From Eubacteriales bacterium (GTDB lineage Bacteria; Bacillota; Clostridia; Lachnospirales; Lachnospiraceae), in assembly GCA_030537935.1 (NCBI GenBank), contig JAUNUY010000001.1, positions 16,820 to 80,819 on the forward strand: DNA of 64,000 bases, written 5' to 3'. Each line of letters starts with the position of its first letter. Position 1 is the stretch's first letter. The notes under the pieces are model-generated. The model was not told the origin of the DNA, did no database searches, and worked only from the letters and a program-made list of their open reading frames with translations. Below, one piece after another: positions 49,604 through 58,147 of this stretch. Position numbers and translations under genes: made by a program.

Positions 49604-50228
49604 GAAAAATAACAATAAGGTAAAACAATTGTTCAAGGATGCCATTATTTTGACCGTCATCACTTTGACGGCGGGCTTTTCACTTGCCTTGCTGAATGAG
49701 GTGACAAAGGGGCCCATTGCAGCACAAGCCTATGAAAAGAAGATGGCGGCCTATAATACGGTCTTTCCGGAGGCGAAGAGCTTTGAAGAGGATGAGGCGG
49801 CACAGACACTGACGGCTGCGGCAGCCGATTTACTGTCAACGAGCGGTTTGGGCAAGGTCGGTGTGGAAGAAGTGTTGAGTGCCGTTGATGAGGGCGGCAA
49901 TACCGTCGGCTTCGTTGCCATCGCTTATTCTGACGAGGGGTACGGGGGAAAAGTCCGAATCTCTCTGGGATACGATACGGAGGCCAAAGCGGTCACGAAG
50001 ATTGCCATCTTGGAGGCGGCGGAGACGCCGGGTCTCGGGGCAAAAATCAGTGAGCCGAACTTCTATGAACAGTTCACCGATAAGGCGGTCGAACAATTTG
50101 TTGTACAAAAAGGCGGTGCTTCCGCGGAGGAGGATATTGCGGCAATTTCCGGTGCGACCATCTCGTCGACGGCCGTTACCCATGCCGTAAATGGCGCCTT
50201 GCTCGTTTTTGAGGGGGGTGGCAAATAA
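49596..50228 (+). CDS. rnfG: Rnf complex subunit RnfG
   Basis: A 210-residue subunit with one N-terminal membrane anchor (DAIILTVITLTAGFSLALLNEV) and an extracytoplasmic FMN-binding domain. The covalent flavin site is the threonine in ISGATISSTAVTHAV near the C-terminus, and the preceding GLGAKISEPNFYEQF is typical. The ATG at 49596 gives the normal short basic N-terminus; AAGGAGG lies about 12 bases ahead, a slightly long spacing. The stop shares one base with the rnfE start. Confidence 0.94.
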   Translation: MAEKNNNKVKQLFKDAIILTVITLTAGFSLALLNEVTKGPIAAQAYEKKMAAYNTVFPEAKSFEEDEAAQTLTAAAADLLSTSGLGKVGVEEVLSAVDEGGNTVGFVAIAYSDEGYGGKVRISLGYDTEAKAVTKIAILEAAETPGLGAKISEPNFYEQFTDKAVEQFVVQKGGASAEEDIAAISGATISSTAVTHAVNGALLVFEGGGK

Positions 50229-50923
50229 TGAAGATTAAAGACATTATGCGTAACGGCCTGATAACGGAAAATCCGGTACTGGTCATGATGTTGGGTATGT
50301 GTCCGACATTGGCCGTAACGACGGCCGCATCAAACGGTATCGGTATGGGTTTGTCGACGACGGCTGTACTGGTCATGTCCAACCTTTTCATTTCTCTGTT
50401 GCGTAACATCATTCCGGATAAGGTGAGAATCCCGGCGTACATTGTTATCATCGCCTCGTTCGTAACCATCATCGGTATGTTATTGAAGGCCTATGTACCG
50501 GCGCTTGATGAGGCACTGGGCATCTATATTCCGCTGATTGTGGTAAACTGCGTTATTCTGGCACGTGCAGAAGCATTTGCCGCGAAGAATACACCGGTTT
50601 ATGCCATCCTTGACGGTATCTTCATGGGCCTCGGTTTTACCATCGGTTTGACCATTATCGCGGCATTCCGTGAATTGCTCGGGAACGGTACCGTATTCGG
50701 TATCCATGTCATGCCGGCAAGTTATGAACCGATTTCCATCTTCGTTTTGGCACCGGGCGCATTTTTCGTTTTGGCGATGTTGACGGCCATTCAAAATAAA
50801 CTCGGTCTGAAATCCGCCACGAACAAGAAAGAAGATGAGTCGGAAGGATGTGCAGGATGCAGCGGTTGTAAACCGAAGAAAAAAAGAGCGAAGGCAGATG
50901 AGAAAGGAGCAACGGCATGTTAA
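50228..50923 (+). CDS. rnfE: Rnf complex subunit RnfE with cysteine-containing tail
   Basis: A 231-residue membrane subunit with six helices that, with RnfA, binds the intramembrane iron centre. Family blocks are NGLITENPVLVMMLGMCPTLAVTTAA at the N-terminus (the conserved cysteine in GMCPTLA) and YIPLIVVNCVILARAEAFA in the middle (NC cysteine). After the last helix the chain carries an unusual cytoplasmic tail with a CAGCSGC triplet and a lysine-rich stretch ending in cysteine. The gene overlaps rnfG by one base and rnfA by 7 bases. Confidence 0.94.
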   Translation: MKIKDIMRNGLITENPVLVMMLGMCPTLAVTTAASNGIGMGLSTTAVLVMSNLFISLLRNIIPDKVRIPAYIVIIASFVTIIGMLLKAYVPALDEALGIYIPLIVVNCVILARAEAFAAKNTPVYAILDGIFMGLGFTIGLTIIAAFRELLGNGTVFGIHVMPASYEPISIFVLAPGAFFVLAMLTAIQNKLGLKSATNKKEDESEGCAGCSGCKPKKKRAKADEKGATAC

Positions 50924-51498
50924 GAGACTTTCTGGTAATTCTGGTCGGCTCCTCGCTGATTAACAACGTCATACTTTCGCAGTTTTTGGGCATTTGTCCT
51001 TTCCTGGGCGTGTCGAAAAAAATTGAAACGGCAAAAGGCATGGGCGGAGCGGTCGTGTTCGTTTTGACGCTATCCTCCCTGTTCACAAGTATTCTGTATA
51101 AGTTTTTGCTGCTGCCTTTGGGTCTGGATTACCTGCAGACCATCGTATTCATCATCATCATTGCCGCACTGGTTCAGTTCGTGGAGATGTTTTTGAAAAA
51201 GGCGATGCCGCCGTTGTATCAGGCGCTGGGCGTTTTCCTGCCGTTGATAACGACGAACTGTGCAGTATTGGGTGTTGCATTGATTAACGTACAGAAGGAA
51301 TATAATATCCTCCTGAGTACATTCAACGGTCTCTCAACGTCTATCGGTTTTGCGATTGCATTGATTATCATGGCGGGTTTACGTGAGAAGATCGAACACA
51401 ACCCGATTCCTAAGGCATTTCAGGGAACGCCCATCGTATTGGTAACGGCCGGCTTCATGGCCATTGCCTTCCTGGGCTTTTCCGGATTGATTCGGTAA
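50917..51498 (+). CDS. rnfA: Rnf complex subunit RnfA
   Basis: A 193-residue, six-helix membrane subunit paired with RnfE. It starts with LVGSSLINNVILSQFLGICPFLGVSKK, where the GICPFLG cysteine is an iron ligand, and the second conserved cysteine is in LPLITTNCAVLGVAL. GFAIALIIMAGLREKIE and the closing GFMAIAFLGFSGLI are normal. The gene overlaps rnfE by 7 bases and precedes rnfB by 12 bases. Length and motifs are ordinary. Confidence 0.96.
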   Translation: MLRDFLVILVGSSLINNVILSQFLGICPFLGVSKKIETAKGMGGAVVFVLTLSSLFTSILYKFLLLPLGLDYLQTIVFIIIIAALVQFVEMFLKKAMPPLYQALGVFLPLITTNCAVLGVALINVQKEYNILLSTFNGLSTSIGFAIALIIMAGLREKIEHNPIPKAFQGTPIVLVTAGFMAIAFLGFSGLIR

Positions 51499-51510
51499 GG
51501 AGGTTGCGGA

Positions 51511-52362
51511 ATGGATTTCACATTAGTTTTAATAGCCGCGGGACTGATTACCGGTGTCGGTTTGTTGGTCGGCCTGTTTTTGGGCTTTTCCGCCATAAAA
51601 TTCGAAGTGCCCGTCGATGAACGGGAGATTAAAATCCGGGAAGCATTACCGGGCGCAAATTGCGGCGCTTGCGGTTATCCCGGTTGTGACGGTTTGGCGC
51701 ATGCCATCGTGATTGATGAAGCGCCGGTCAGCGGTTGTCCCGTAGGCGGTGCGGACTGTGCCATGGCCATCGGTAAAATCATGGGACAAAGCGGTTCATT
51801 TGAGAAAACGGTGGCGTTCGTCAAATGCGGCGGCACTTGTAATCGGGCGGGTGATAAGTTCATCTACTCAGGCATTCACGATTGTAACGCCGCCGTGGTT
51901 GTACCGGGCGGTTCGCCGAAACAATGCGGCTACGGCTGCATGGGCTTAGGCTCCTGTGTGGCGGCCTGTGAGTATGACGCCATCCACATCGTAGACGGCA
52001 TTGCGAAGGTGGATCCCGAAAAATGTGTTGCCTGTAAGGCATGCGTGGTAGCTTGTCCGAAAGAGTTGATTGAGATTATACCGTATACGGCGAAACAAGT
52101 CGTACGGTGCATGTCCAAGGACAAGGCAAAGGATGTCAAGGTTGCCTGCGAGGTCGGCTGTATCGCTTGTAAGCGATGCGTAAAGGTGTGTCCGTTTGAT
52201 GCGATACACGTTAATGATATGCTGGCAAAGGTGGATTACGACAAGTGTAAGCGGTGCAGGAAGTGTGCAAAAGCCTGTCCGCAAAATACCATTACCTTCA
52301 AACTGGAGGATACGGATTTCTGGAATCCGCCCCAAGTGGAAGAAGAGAAGGAAACGGCATAG
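51511..52362 (+). CDS. rnfB: Rnf complex subunit RnfB
   Basis: A 283-residue iron-sulfur subunit that takes electrons from reduced ferredoxin. One N-terminal membrane anchor (LVLIAAGLITGVGLLVGLFL) is followed by the RnfB-type cluster region CGACGYPGCDGL. Then come ferredoxin-like motifs CGYGCMGLGSC-x3-C, CVACKACVVACP, CIACKRCVKVCP and CKRCRKCAKACP, giving a chain of four to five clusters as in clostridial RnfB. Ribosome binding site AAGGAGG. It is the last gene of the operon; a terminator begins 3 bases after the stop. Rnf couples ferredoxin oxidation to Na+ or H+ export. Confidence 0.96.
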   Translation: MDFTLVLIAAGLITGVGLLVGLFLGFSAIKFEVPVDEREIKIREALPGANCGACGYPGCDGLAHAIVIDEAPVSGCPVGGADCAMAIGKIMGQSGSFEKTVAFVKCGGTCNRAGDKFIYSGIHDCNAAVVVPGGSPKQCGYGCMGLGSCVAACEYDAIHIVDGIAKVDPEKCVACKACVVACPKELIEIIPYTAKQVVRCMSKDKAKDVKVACEVGCIACKRCVKVCPFDAIHVNDMLAKVDYDKCKRCRKCAKACPQNTITFKLEDTDFWNPPQVEEEKETA

Positions 52363-52364
52363 AG

Positions 52365-52396
52365 AAACGGCAGTACCGAGGGGTACTGCCGTTTTT
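52365..52396 (+). terminator. Intrinsic terminator of the rnf operon
   Basis: AAACGGCAGTACC (52365-52377) and GGTACTGCCGTTT (52382-52394) pair perfectly over 13 bases with loop GAGG, followed by TT and an A/T-rich stretch. Confidence 0.93.
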
Positions 52397-52407
52397 AGAT
52401 ATATGAG

Positions 52408-52435
52408 AAGAGCCCGTACTTCAGTACGGGCTCTT
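52408..52435 (-). terminator. Intrinsic terminator of the PTS gene (works on both strands)
   Basis: AAGAGCCCGTACT (52408-52420) and AGTACGGGCTCTT (52423-52435) form a near-continuous palindrome flanked by A and T runs. It lies between the convergent rnfB and PTS genes. Confidence 0.88.
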
Positions 52436-52506
52436 TTAGGTATCATTCACCATGGCATCGTTGAGATGCTATATTTGAGATACCGACTATGGAACCGGGC
52501 GGTTGA

Positions 52507-54588
52507 TTACAGCGGTTTCCCGGCCGTTACATCACGTTCAGCAGTGTCGACCGCTATAGACCCTTCCGTGAAGACTACGGGGGTTACAACGGGCAGATCA
52601 TGCTTGCGAATCGCTGCCAGATCCATACGGGCCATAACGTCACCGGCCTTAACTTTATCACCGACTTTCACATTGACGCTAAAGCCTTCACCGTTTAACT
52701 TGACGGTATCCAGACCCATGTGCATCAGGACTTCCGTACCATCTGCCGCTTTTACGGAGAGGGCGTGTTTCGTATCGAAGACCAGGCTGACCTCACCGTC
52801 GAAGGGTGCATGTAAAACGCCGTCCGCAGGTTCAATAGCGAAGCCTTCACCCATCATGCCCTCGGAGAATACACCGTCACCAACTGCACTCAACGGCATA
52901 AGACGACCCGTCATGGGGGCATGTAGAACGACATTGCCCGTTGCGGCCTTGGTCTTTTCAGCGGGTGTTTCAACGGTTTCCATCTCCGTCAAGTCGCCGC
53001 CTTCAAGTCGTGCTTCCAAATTTGATTTGATGACGGAAACACGGGGGCCATATACAACTTGTACGCCGTTACCGCTCGTGATGACACCGGCGGCACCGGT
53101 TGCTTTCAATATGTCTTTGTCTACGCCTTCCGGATCATTCACGGTGATACGCAGACGTGTGGCGCAACTGTCCACATCGGCAATATTACGCCGACCACCC
53201 AGACCGCGAATGATTTCATCGGAGAGGTTGTCACTCTTGCCACCTTTTTTTGCGGCAACATCCTTCTTCGTATAGAGTTTTGTACCTTCGCCTTCTTCCC
53301 GACCGGGGGTCTTCAGATTGAATTTCTTGATTAAGAAGGTGAAGATGAAGTAATAGAGTAGGAAGTAAATGATACCGACGGGAATGATGCGTAGCCACGA
53401 AGTCTTGTCATTACCCTGCAGGATACCGAAAAGCAGGAGATCGATAAATCCGCCCGAGAAAGTCAATCCTACGGCGATATTGAGCATGTGGGCAATCATG
53501 TAGGCCGCACCGGCTAATATAACCTGTACACCGAAGAGCATCGGTGCAACGAAGAGGAATGAAAATTCAATCGGTTCCGTAATACCGGTAAGCATACTTG
53601 TTAATGCGGCGGAAAGTAAGAGACCGCCGGCAAGCTTACGTTTTTCGGGTTTTGCCGTTCGGAACATGGCCAATGCGGCACCCGGTAAACCGAATATCAT
53701 AAAGATAAACTCACCGGAGAAGTAGCGTGTTGCATCCGCGCTGAAGTGTGCGACCGTCGGATCCGCCAACTGGGCGAAGAAAATATTCTGACCACCTTGA
53801 ATTAAATGGCCCGCCACTTCCATGCTGCCGCCCACGGCCGTCTGCCAAAACGGCAGGTAAAACACGTGGTGCAGACCGAAGGGAATAAGTGCACGTTTGA
53901 TGATACCGAAGACGAGGGTGCCCGCATAACCGGTGCCCGTCACCAGACCACCCAGTGCATAGATACCGTTTTGTACGACCGGCCAAATAAAATACATACC
54001 GATACCCACGAAAACGAAGACCAATGTTGAGATAATGGGCACGAAACGACTACCCGCAAAGAAGGATAGTGCATTGGGCATCTCTATCAGGTAGAAGCGA
54101 TTGTGTAATGCCGCGACACCCAGTCCGACGATGATACCGCCGAAGACACCCATCTGCAGCGATTGAATACCAACTGTCTGAGCAATGGTACCGCCGAGTA
54201 CGCCTTCCGCGATGGAACCGTCCGCCAGCAACTTCCCGTTAATGACGAGCATTGCGTTAATGGAGACGTTCATGACGAAGTAGGCAATGACCGCAGCCAG
54301 TGCCGCAACTTCCTTTTCTTTTTTTGCCATACCGATGGCGACACCGACGGCAAAAATGATGGGCAGGTTATCAAAGATGGCACTGCCCGCTTTACTCATG
54401 ATGGTCAACAGGTGGTGTAAAACCGTGCCCTGCCCTAGAACGGATTCCAGTCCGTACTGGGTAATCATGGTTTCGTTTGTAAACGAAGCACCGATACCGA
54501 GTAATAGACCGGCCACCGGTAAGATGGCAATGGGCAACATAAAGCTGCGACCGATACGTTGCAATACGCCGAACACTTTGTTTTTCAT
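52507..54588 (-). CDS. ptsG: Glucose-type PTS permease EIICBA
   Basis: A 693-residue sugar phosphotransferase permease with domains in the order IIC-IIB-IIA. IIC (1-410) carries RIGRSFMLPIAILPVAGLLLGIG, GLHHVFYLPFWQT and TGITEPIEFSFLF. IIB has the phosphocysteine in VDSCATRLRITV. IIA has the phosphohistidine in LMHMGLDTVKLNG. Length, domain order and FNLKTPGREE linker match PtsG of B. subtilis; N-acetylglucosamine specificity remains possible. The start is the ATG at 54588-54586, preceded by AAGGAAG. A promoter is visible, but no antiterminator gene or RAT-like hairpin is. It is the only protein gene on the - strand in this window. HPr and EI are not present here. Confidence 0.94.
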   Translation of the reverse strand: MKNKVFGVLQRIGRSFMLPIAILPVAGLLLGIGASFTNETMITQYGLESVLGQGTVLHHLLTIMSKAGSAIFDNLPIIFAVGVAIGMAKKEKEVAALAAVIAYFVMNVSINAMLVINGKLLADGSIAEGVLGGTIAQTVGIQSLQMGVFGGIIVGLGVAALHNRFYLIEMPNALSFFAGSRFVPIISTLVFVFVGIGMYFIWPVVQNGIYALGGLVTGTGYAGTLVFGIIKRALIPFGLHHVFYLPFWQTAVGGSMEVAGHLIQGGQNIFFAQLADPTVAHFSADATRYFSGEFIFMIFGLPGAALAMFRTAKPEKRKLAGGLLLSAALTSMLTGITEPIEFSFLFVAPMLFGVQVILAGAAYMIAHMLNIAVGLTFSGGFIDLLLFGILQGNDKTSWLRIIPVGIIYFLLYYFIFTFLIKKFNLKTPGREEGEGTKLYTKKDVAAKKGGKSDNLSDEIIRGLGGRRNIADVDSCATRLRITVNDPEGVDKDILKATGAAGVITSGNGVQVVYGPRVSVIKSNLEARLEGGDLTEMETVETPAEKTKAATGNVVLHAPMTGRLMPLSAVGDGVFSEGMMGEGFAIEPADGVLHAPFDGEVSLVFDTKHALSVKAADGTEVLMHMGLDTVKLNGEGFSVNVKVGDKVKAGDVMARMDLAAIRKHDLPVVTPVVFTEGSIAVDTAERDVTAGKPL

Positions 54589-54638
54589 AAAAGACTTCCT
54601 TTCTGCTAAAACGACGTACGTAGTAACTTTGCCCTTAC

Positions 54639-54667
54639 AGTTTATCACGAACAAAAAGGAATGTCTA
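54639..54667 (-). promoter_or_regulatory. Probable promoter of the PTS gene
   Basis: On the - strand TAGACA (54667-54662), a 17-base spacer and TAAACT (54644-54639), about 50 bases before the ATG. Confidence 0.58.
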
Positions 54668-54724
54668 CCGAACGAGTTAAGATTTCGAGTCGAAAATTAT
54701 GGGTCATTTTTATATTTATTGCAC

Positions 54725-54747
54725 AAAAAAAGGGCGGTATACCGCCC
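54725..54747 (-). terminator. Terminator of tRNA-Glu
   Basis: On the - strand the self-complementary GGGCGGTATACCGCCC (54732-54747) is followed by seven T, two bases after the tRNA end. Confidence 0.88.
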
Positions 54748-54749
54748 GC

Positions 54750-54821
54750 TGACTCCAACGAGAATCGAACTCGTGATTCGACCTTGAGAGGGTCGCGTCT
54801 TAACCTCTTGACCATGGAGCC
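54750..54821 (-). tRNA. tRNA-Glu (anticodon CTC)
   Basis: A 72-base tRNA on the - strand. The acceptor stem GGCTCCA pairs with TGGAGTC (one G-T). The D arm is GGTCAAGAGGTTAAGAC, the anticodon stem GACC/GGTC holds loop CTCTCAA with anticodon CTC, and the T arm is ACGAG-TTCGATT-CTCGT. Discriminator base A. The CCA end is not encoded and must be added. It has its own promoter and terminator and sits between the PTS gene and the metallo-hydrolase gene. Confidence 0.95.
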
Positions 54822-54832
54822 ACAGTGGTATA

Positions 54833-54861
54833 ATACTATCATGCACGACCGTTCTTGTCAA
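54833..54861 (-). promoter_or_regulatory. Sigma-A promoter of tRNA-Glu
   Basis: On the - strand TTGACA (54861-54856), a 17-base spacer and TAGTAT (54838-54833), 11 bases before the mature 5' end. No other feature is seen from 54862 to 54999. Confidence 0.85.
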
Positions 54862-54999
54862 CAGAAAAAATACGATATCAATCATTTGGAGATGCCATAT
54901 CTTTCCAAGAAGCTATCCGTTGCTGATGAATAAAATCCATGCGCCGGGGCACGGTCTTCCATGCCATACGGACCTGCTGCGGGAATTATCGTTCAGGAC

Positions 55000-55029
55000 T
55001 TGAAACAATGGAAAAAAACAAGTTATAAT
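55000..55029 (+). promoter_or_regulatory. Promoter of the beta-CASP hydrolase gene
   Basis: TTGAAA (55000-55005), an 18-base spacer and TATAAT (55024-55029), 30 bases before the start. Confidence 0.78.
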
Positions 55030-55059
55030 GAAAAAGACATAATATAGAAAGGACGGGTT

Positions 55060-56643
55060 ATGAAATTAAAATTTTTAGGTGCTGCACGTTCCGTTACGGG
55101 CAGTTTACATCTTCTTGAATTGAATGGAAAGAATTATCTCGTGGACTGCGGTATGGAACAGGGCGGCGACAATGTCAACAATAATAAATTGCCGGTCGAA
55201 GCTGTGACCGTCGATGCGGTTTTGGTGACGCACGCCCATATTGACCACTCCGGTCGCCTACCCCTTTTGGTGAAGCGGGGATTTCGCGGTGAGATTATTA
55301 CGACGCCGAAGACGGCGGAATTGCTGGATATTATGTTACGGGATTCGGCGCATATTCAGGAGCAGGAAGCCTCGTGGCGTGCCCGGAAGCATACGCGTGC
55401 GGGCGATGCACCGGTAGATGCGCTCTATACCATGGAAGATGTAGAAGCAACCTTGCCATTGATCCGGACGGTCGAATATGACCAGACCTTTACCTTGGAC
55501 GACGGGTTGGAACTGACCTTCATCGATTCCGGACACCTTTTGGGTGCTGCCAGTATCCGTGCCGTGTGTACGGAGGGAGATGTGACGAAGACTATTGTTT
55601 TTTCGGGTGACATCGGCAATACGAATCAACCGTTGATTCGCGATCCGCAGTATTTTACCGAAGCGGATATCGTTTTAATGGAAACGACCTACGGGAATCG
55701 TTTTCACAAGAAGGCGGTCGACTACGTCTCGTATTTGGCGGAGATTTTTGACAAGACGTTGGCACGCGGCGGCAATGTGATTATTCCCTCTTTCGCCGTC
55801 GGGCGGACACAACAGCTACTGTATTTCATCCGAGCCATCAAAGATCGGGGGCTCGTCAAATCACGGCCGGATTTCAAGGTTTACGTAGACAGTCCCCTGG
55901 CAAAGCGGGCAACGGAGATTTACGATGACCGGCTTGCGGCATACTGCGATGATGAGACGATGGCACTCATACGGCAAGGCATCAATCCGATGTTGTTTCA
56001 TGATCTGCATTTGACGGAGTCGACGGAAGAATCCATTGAGCTGAACAGAAGTCCGGAGCCGAAGGTCATTTTATCTGCCAGCGGTATGTGTGAGGCGGGG
56101 CGTATCCGTCATCATTTGAAGCATAATCTGTGGCGGAAAGAATCGACGATACTTTTTGTCGGTTACCAGGCGGAAGGGACACTCGGTCGTGCACTCGTCA
56201 ACGGTAAGAAGATGGTGAAACTCTTCGGTGAGACGATAGCGGTTAATGCGAGTATTGAGAATGTCCGAGGCCTGTCTGCACACGCGGACCGTGCCGGACT
56301 GGAGACGTGGATACGGAAGTTTACGGAAAAGCCCGTTCGCGTATTCCTGGTACACGGTGAGACGGAGGCCATGGAAAGTTTCAATGCCTTTTTACAGGAG
56401 CAAGGGTATGCAACCCATATGCCGGAGTTTCATTGTGTCTATGACATCCGCCAAGATGCCGTCACGGATTACGGCATGCCGCGGGAACGGACCGTCCACG
56501 TACGCGAGCGGAAAGCTTACGAGCGTTTGGTGGATGTCTATGTACAGTTGGGCGATCTGGTACGACGAAACCGCGAGTATACGAACAAAGACATATCGAA
56601 GTTGGCAAGGGCGCTGGAGGATGTAAGGGAAAAATTCTCCTGA
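55060..56643 (+). CDS. Metallo-beta-lactamase/beta-CASP hydrolase (CPSF-like ribonuclease)
   Basis: A 527-residue cytoplasmic protein of the MBL-fold, beta-CASP, RMMBL family; relatives process or degrade RNA. The zinc motif is THAHIDHSGRLP, with earlier GAARSVTGS and later SGHLLGAAS, FSGDIG and METTYGNR. The beta-CASP domain includes PSFAVGRTQQLL and ILSASGMCEAGRIRHHLKHNL. The C-terminal VRGLSAHADRAGLETWI is the RMMBL motif. It lacks the KH domain of some archaeal relatives and is not RNase J, which has a different C-terminus. The gene stands alone with its own promoter. Its actual RNA substrate is not known. Confidence 0.9.
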   Translation: MKLKFLGAARSVTGSLHLLELNGKNYLVDCGMEQGGDNVNNNKLPVEAVTVDAVLVTHAHIDHSGRLPLLVKRGFRGEIITTPKTAELLDIMLRDSAHIQEQEASWRARKHTRAGDAPVDALYTMEDVEATLPLIRTVEYDQTFTLDDGLELTFIDSGHLLGAASIRAVCTEGDVTKTIVFSGDIGNTNQPLIRDPQYFTEADIVLMETTYGNRFHKKAVDYVSYLAEIFDKTLARGGNVIIPSFAVGRTQQLLYFIRAIKDRGLVKSRPDFKVYVDSPLAKRATEIYDDRLAAYCDDETMALIRQGINPMLFHDLHLTESTEESIELNRSPEPKVILSASGMCEAGRIRHHLKHNLWRKESTILFVGYQAEGTLGRALVNGKKMVKLFGETIAVNASIENVRGLSAHADRAGLETWIRKFTEKPVRVFLVHGETEAMESFNAFLQEQGYATHMPEFHCVYDIRQDAVTDYGMPRERTVHVRERKAYERLVDVYVQLGDLVRRNREYTNKDISKLARALEDVREKFS

Positions 56644-56715
56644 CATCGTCTACAACTGTATTAATTGTTCATACTTTGTTGTTGAGCAGGGTCGGTTTCG
56701 AACCTTGGCTATTGC

Positions 56716-56744
56716 TTGCAATGGAATATAAATCGTTGTATAAT
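56716..56744 (+). promoter_or_regulatory. Promoter of the xpt-scpAB-ruvAB run
   Basis: TTGCAA (56716-56721), a 17-base spacer and TATAAT (56739-56744). Transcription would start near 56751, at the first base of a structured leader. Confidence 0.8.
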
Positions 56745-56750
56745 CATTCT

Positions 56751-56800
56751 GTAGTACGCAATTTTGACGGTATGTCCGTTGTATGGTATGCGTAGACTGA
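56751..56800 (+). promoter_or_regulatory. Structured 5' leader of xpt, candidate cis-regulatory RNA
   Basis: TACGCA (56755-56760) pairs with TGCGTA (56789-56794), and inside it ACGG (56767-56770) pairs with CCGT (56776-56779). The result is two stems separated by an asymmetric internal loop right at the expected 5' end of the mRNA. The ribosome binding site AAGGAG (56801-56806) follows directly. The classic guanine-riboswitch core is not present. Confidence 0.45.
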
Positions 56801-56811
56801 AAGGAGACGGC

Positions 56812-57384
56812 GTGAAGGAATTAATCGATAAAATTCGCGCAGAGGGGATTGCCCTCAATGAAGAAGTGCTGAAGGTGGACAGTTTTATCAATCATCAGGT
56901 CGATACGGTTTTGATGGACCGGATCGGCGAGACATTCGCCGAACACTTTAAGAATCACGGAATAACGAAGGTTTTGACGGTAGAGAGTTCTGGTATTGCA
57001 CCGGCAGTGTTTGCTGCAAAGCATATGGGGCTGGATTTGGTTGTATTAAAAAAGAGCACATCAAAGATACTTGGTGGTGAGGTTTACCAGTCGACCGTCT
57101 CATCTTTCACGAAAGGGACGCGTTATGAGTTGACTTTGGCGAAGAAATTTATTTCACCGGAAGATAGGGTCCTGTTTATCGACGATTTTCTTGCCAACGG
57201 TCAAGCGGCCATGGGATTCGTGCAATTGATGGAAAAAGCCGGTGCAAAAATCGGCGGTATCGGCATCTTGATTGAAAAGTCTTTCCAGAGCGGACGGAAG
57301 ATGCTGGATGATCTGGGACTGGATGTATACTCCCTGGCGAGAATCCGGAAGATGAACGAAGGAATGATAACATTTGAAAGTTAA
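56812..57384 (+). CDS. xpt: Xanthine phosphoribosyltransferase
   Basis: A 190-residue enzyme that salvages xanthine to XMP with PRPP. The N-terminus [23 protein letters not shown] matches Xpt, followed by [12 protein letters not shown] and the PRPP-binding loop [13 protein letters not shown]. The late segment [17 protein letters not shown] is also typical. The GTG at 56812 is five bases after AAGGAG and gives the usual length of about 190; an upstream ATG at 56788 lies in the leader stem. Its stop overlaps scpA by 11 bases. Here xpt is not followed by a permease as in B. subtilis; the purine permease is at 25.7 kb next to xdh. Confidence 0.95.
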   Translation: MKELIDKIRAEGIALNEEVLKVDSFINHQVDTVLMDRIGETFAEHFKNHGITKVLTVESSGIAPAVFAAKHMGLDLVVLKKSTSKILGGEVYQSTVSSFTKGTRYELTLAKKFISPEDRVLFIDDFLANGQAAMGFVQLMEKAGAKIGGIGILIEKSFQSGRKMLDDLGLDVYSLARIRKMNEGMITFES

Positions 57385-58147
57385 CACATTGGCAGTGGAT
57401 CTGGCGGTCTTTCAAGGGCCGCTGGACTTGTTATTACACCTTATTGAAAAAAACAAGGTGGATATTTACGATATTCCCATCGTGATGATAACGGACCAAT
57501 ATATGGCGCATCTGAATCAAATGCAGGAAGACCGACTGGAGGCCATGAGTGAATTTCTGGTCATGGCCGCGACCTTGATTGCAATTAAGACGCGGATGCT
57601 GGTCCCGCAGCATGTTGAGGAGGCGGAAGATCCCCGTACGGATTTGGTCCGTCAATTACTGGAGTACCGATACTTTCAGAAGGTTGCGGAAGAGATGGCC
57701 GTGTTGGAGCAGACCGGTTATCGGGCACTGGTGAAAGAGGAAACCTTGCCGGACGAGGTGCGACAATTTGAGTACAAGCCGGATGTGGAGACCTTGTTTA
57801 CGGGTGTGACGCCTGAGACGCTGTATGACGTGTTTGGCGATTTGATGCGGCGCATGCAGGACCGGGTGGACCGCCTGCATTCAACATTCAAGGAGGTACG
57901 GGAAGATCGTTGGACCGTGACGGACCGCATGGATTGGTTACGGGCACGCCTGGCGGAAGAATCCGACTGCGAATTTACGGCGTTGATGCGAGATGCGCAA
58001 AGTAAGCTGCAGTTGGTCGTAACTTTTTTAGCATTGTTGGAGATGATTAAAATCGGTGAAATCAATGTCCGTCAAGATGCGATATCCGGACCGATACGGA
58101 TCACGACAAGAGCGGTTGACAAGATGGCGGGAGAAGCAGGGGTATGA
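57374..58147 (+). CDS. scpA: Segregation and condensation protein A
   Basis: A 257-residue kleisin that bridges the heads of SMC (coded at 16.4 kb). The N-terminal [24 protein letters not shown] is the family hallmark, with [18 protein letters not shown] following. The C-terminal winged-helix part contains [20 protein letters not shown]. The TTG at 57374 gives the expected few residues before the conserved block; TTG 57389 is less likely. It starts inside the end of xpt and overlaps scpB by 4 bases (ATGA). Confidence 0.95.
   Translation: MKVNTLAVDLAVFQGPLDLLLHLIEKNKVDIYDIPIVMITDQYMAHLNQMQEDRLEAMSEFLVMAATLIAIKTRMLVPQHVEEAEDPRTDLVRQLLEYRYFQKVAEEMAVLEQTGYRALVKEETLPDEVRQFEYKPDVETLFTGVTPETLYDVFGDLMRRMQDRVDRLHSTFKEVREDRWTVTDRMDWLRARLAEESDCEFTALMRDAQSKLQLVVTFLALLEMIKIGEINVRQDAISGPIRITTRAVDKMAGEAGV

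Noticed and set aside
54645..54933. Short open frames on both strands around the tRNA
   Set aside because: They run through the tRNA-Glu gene, its promoter and its terminator and have no coding features.
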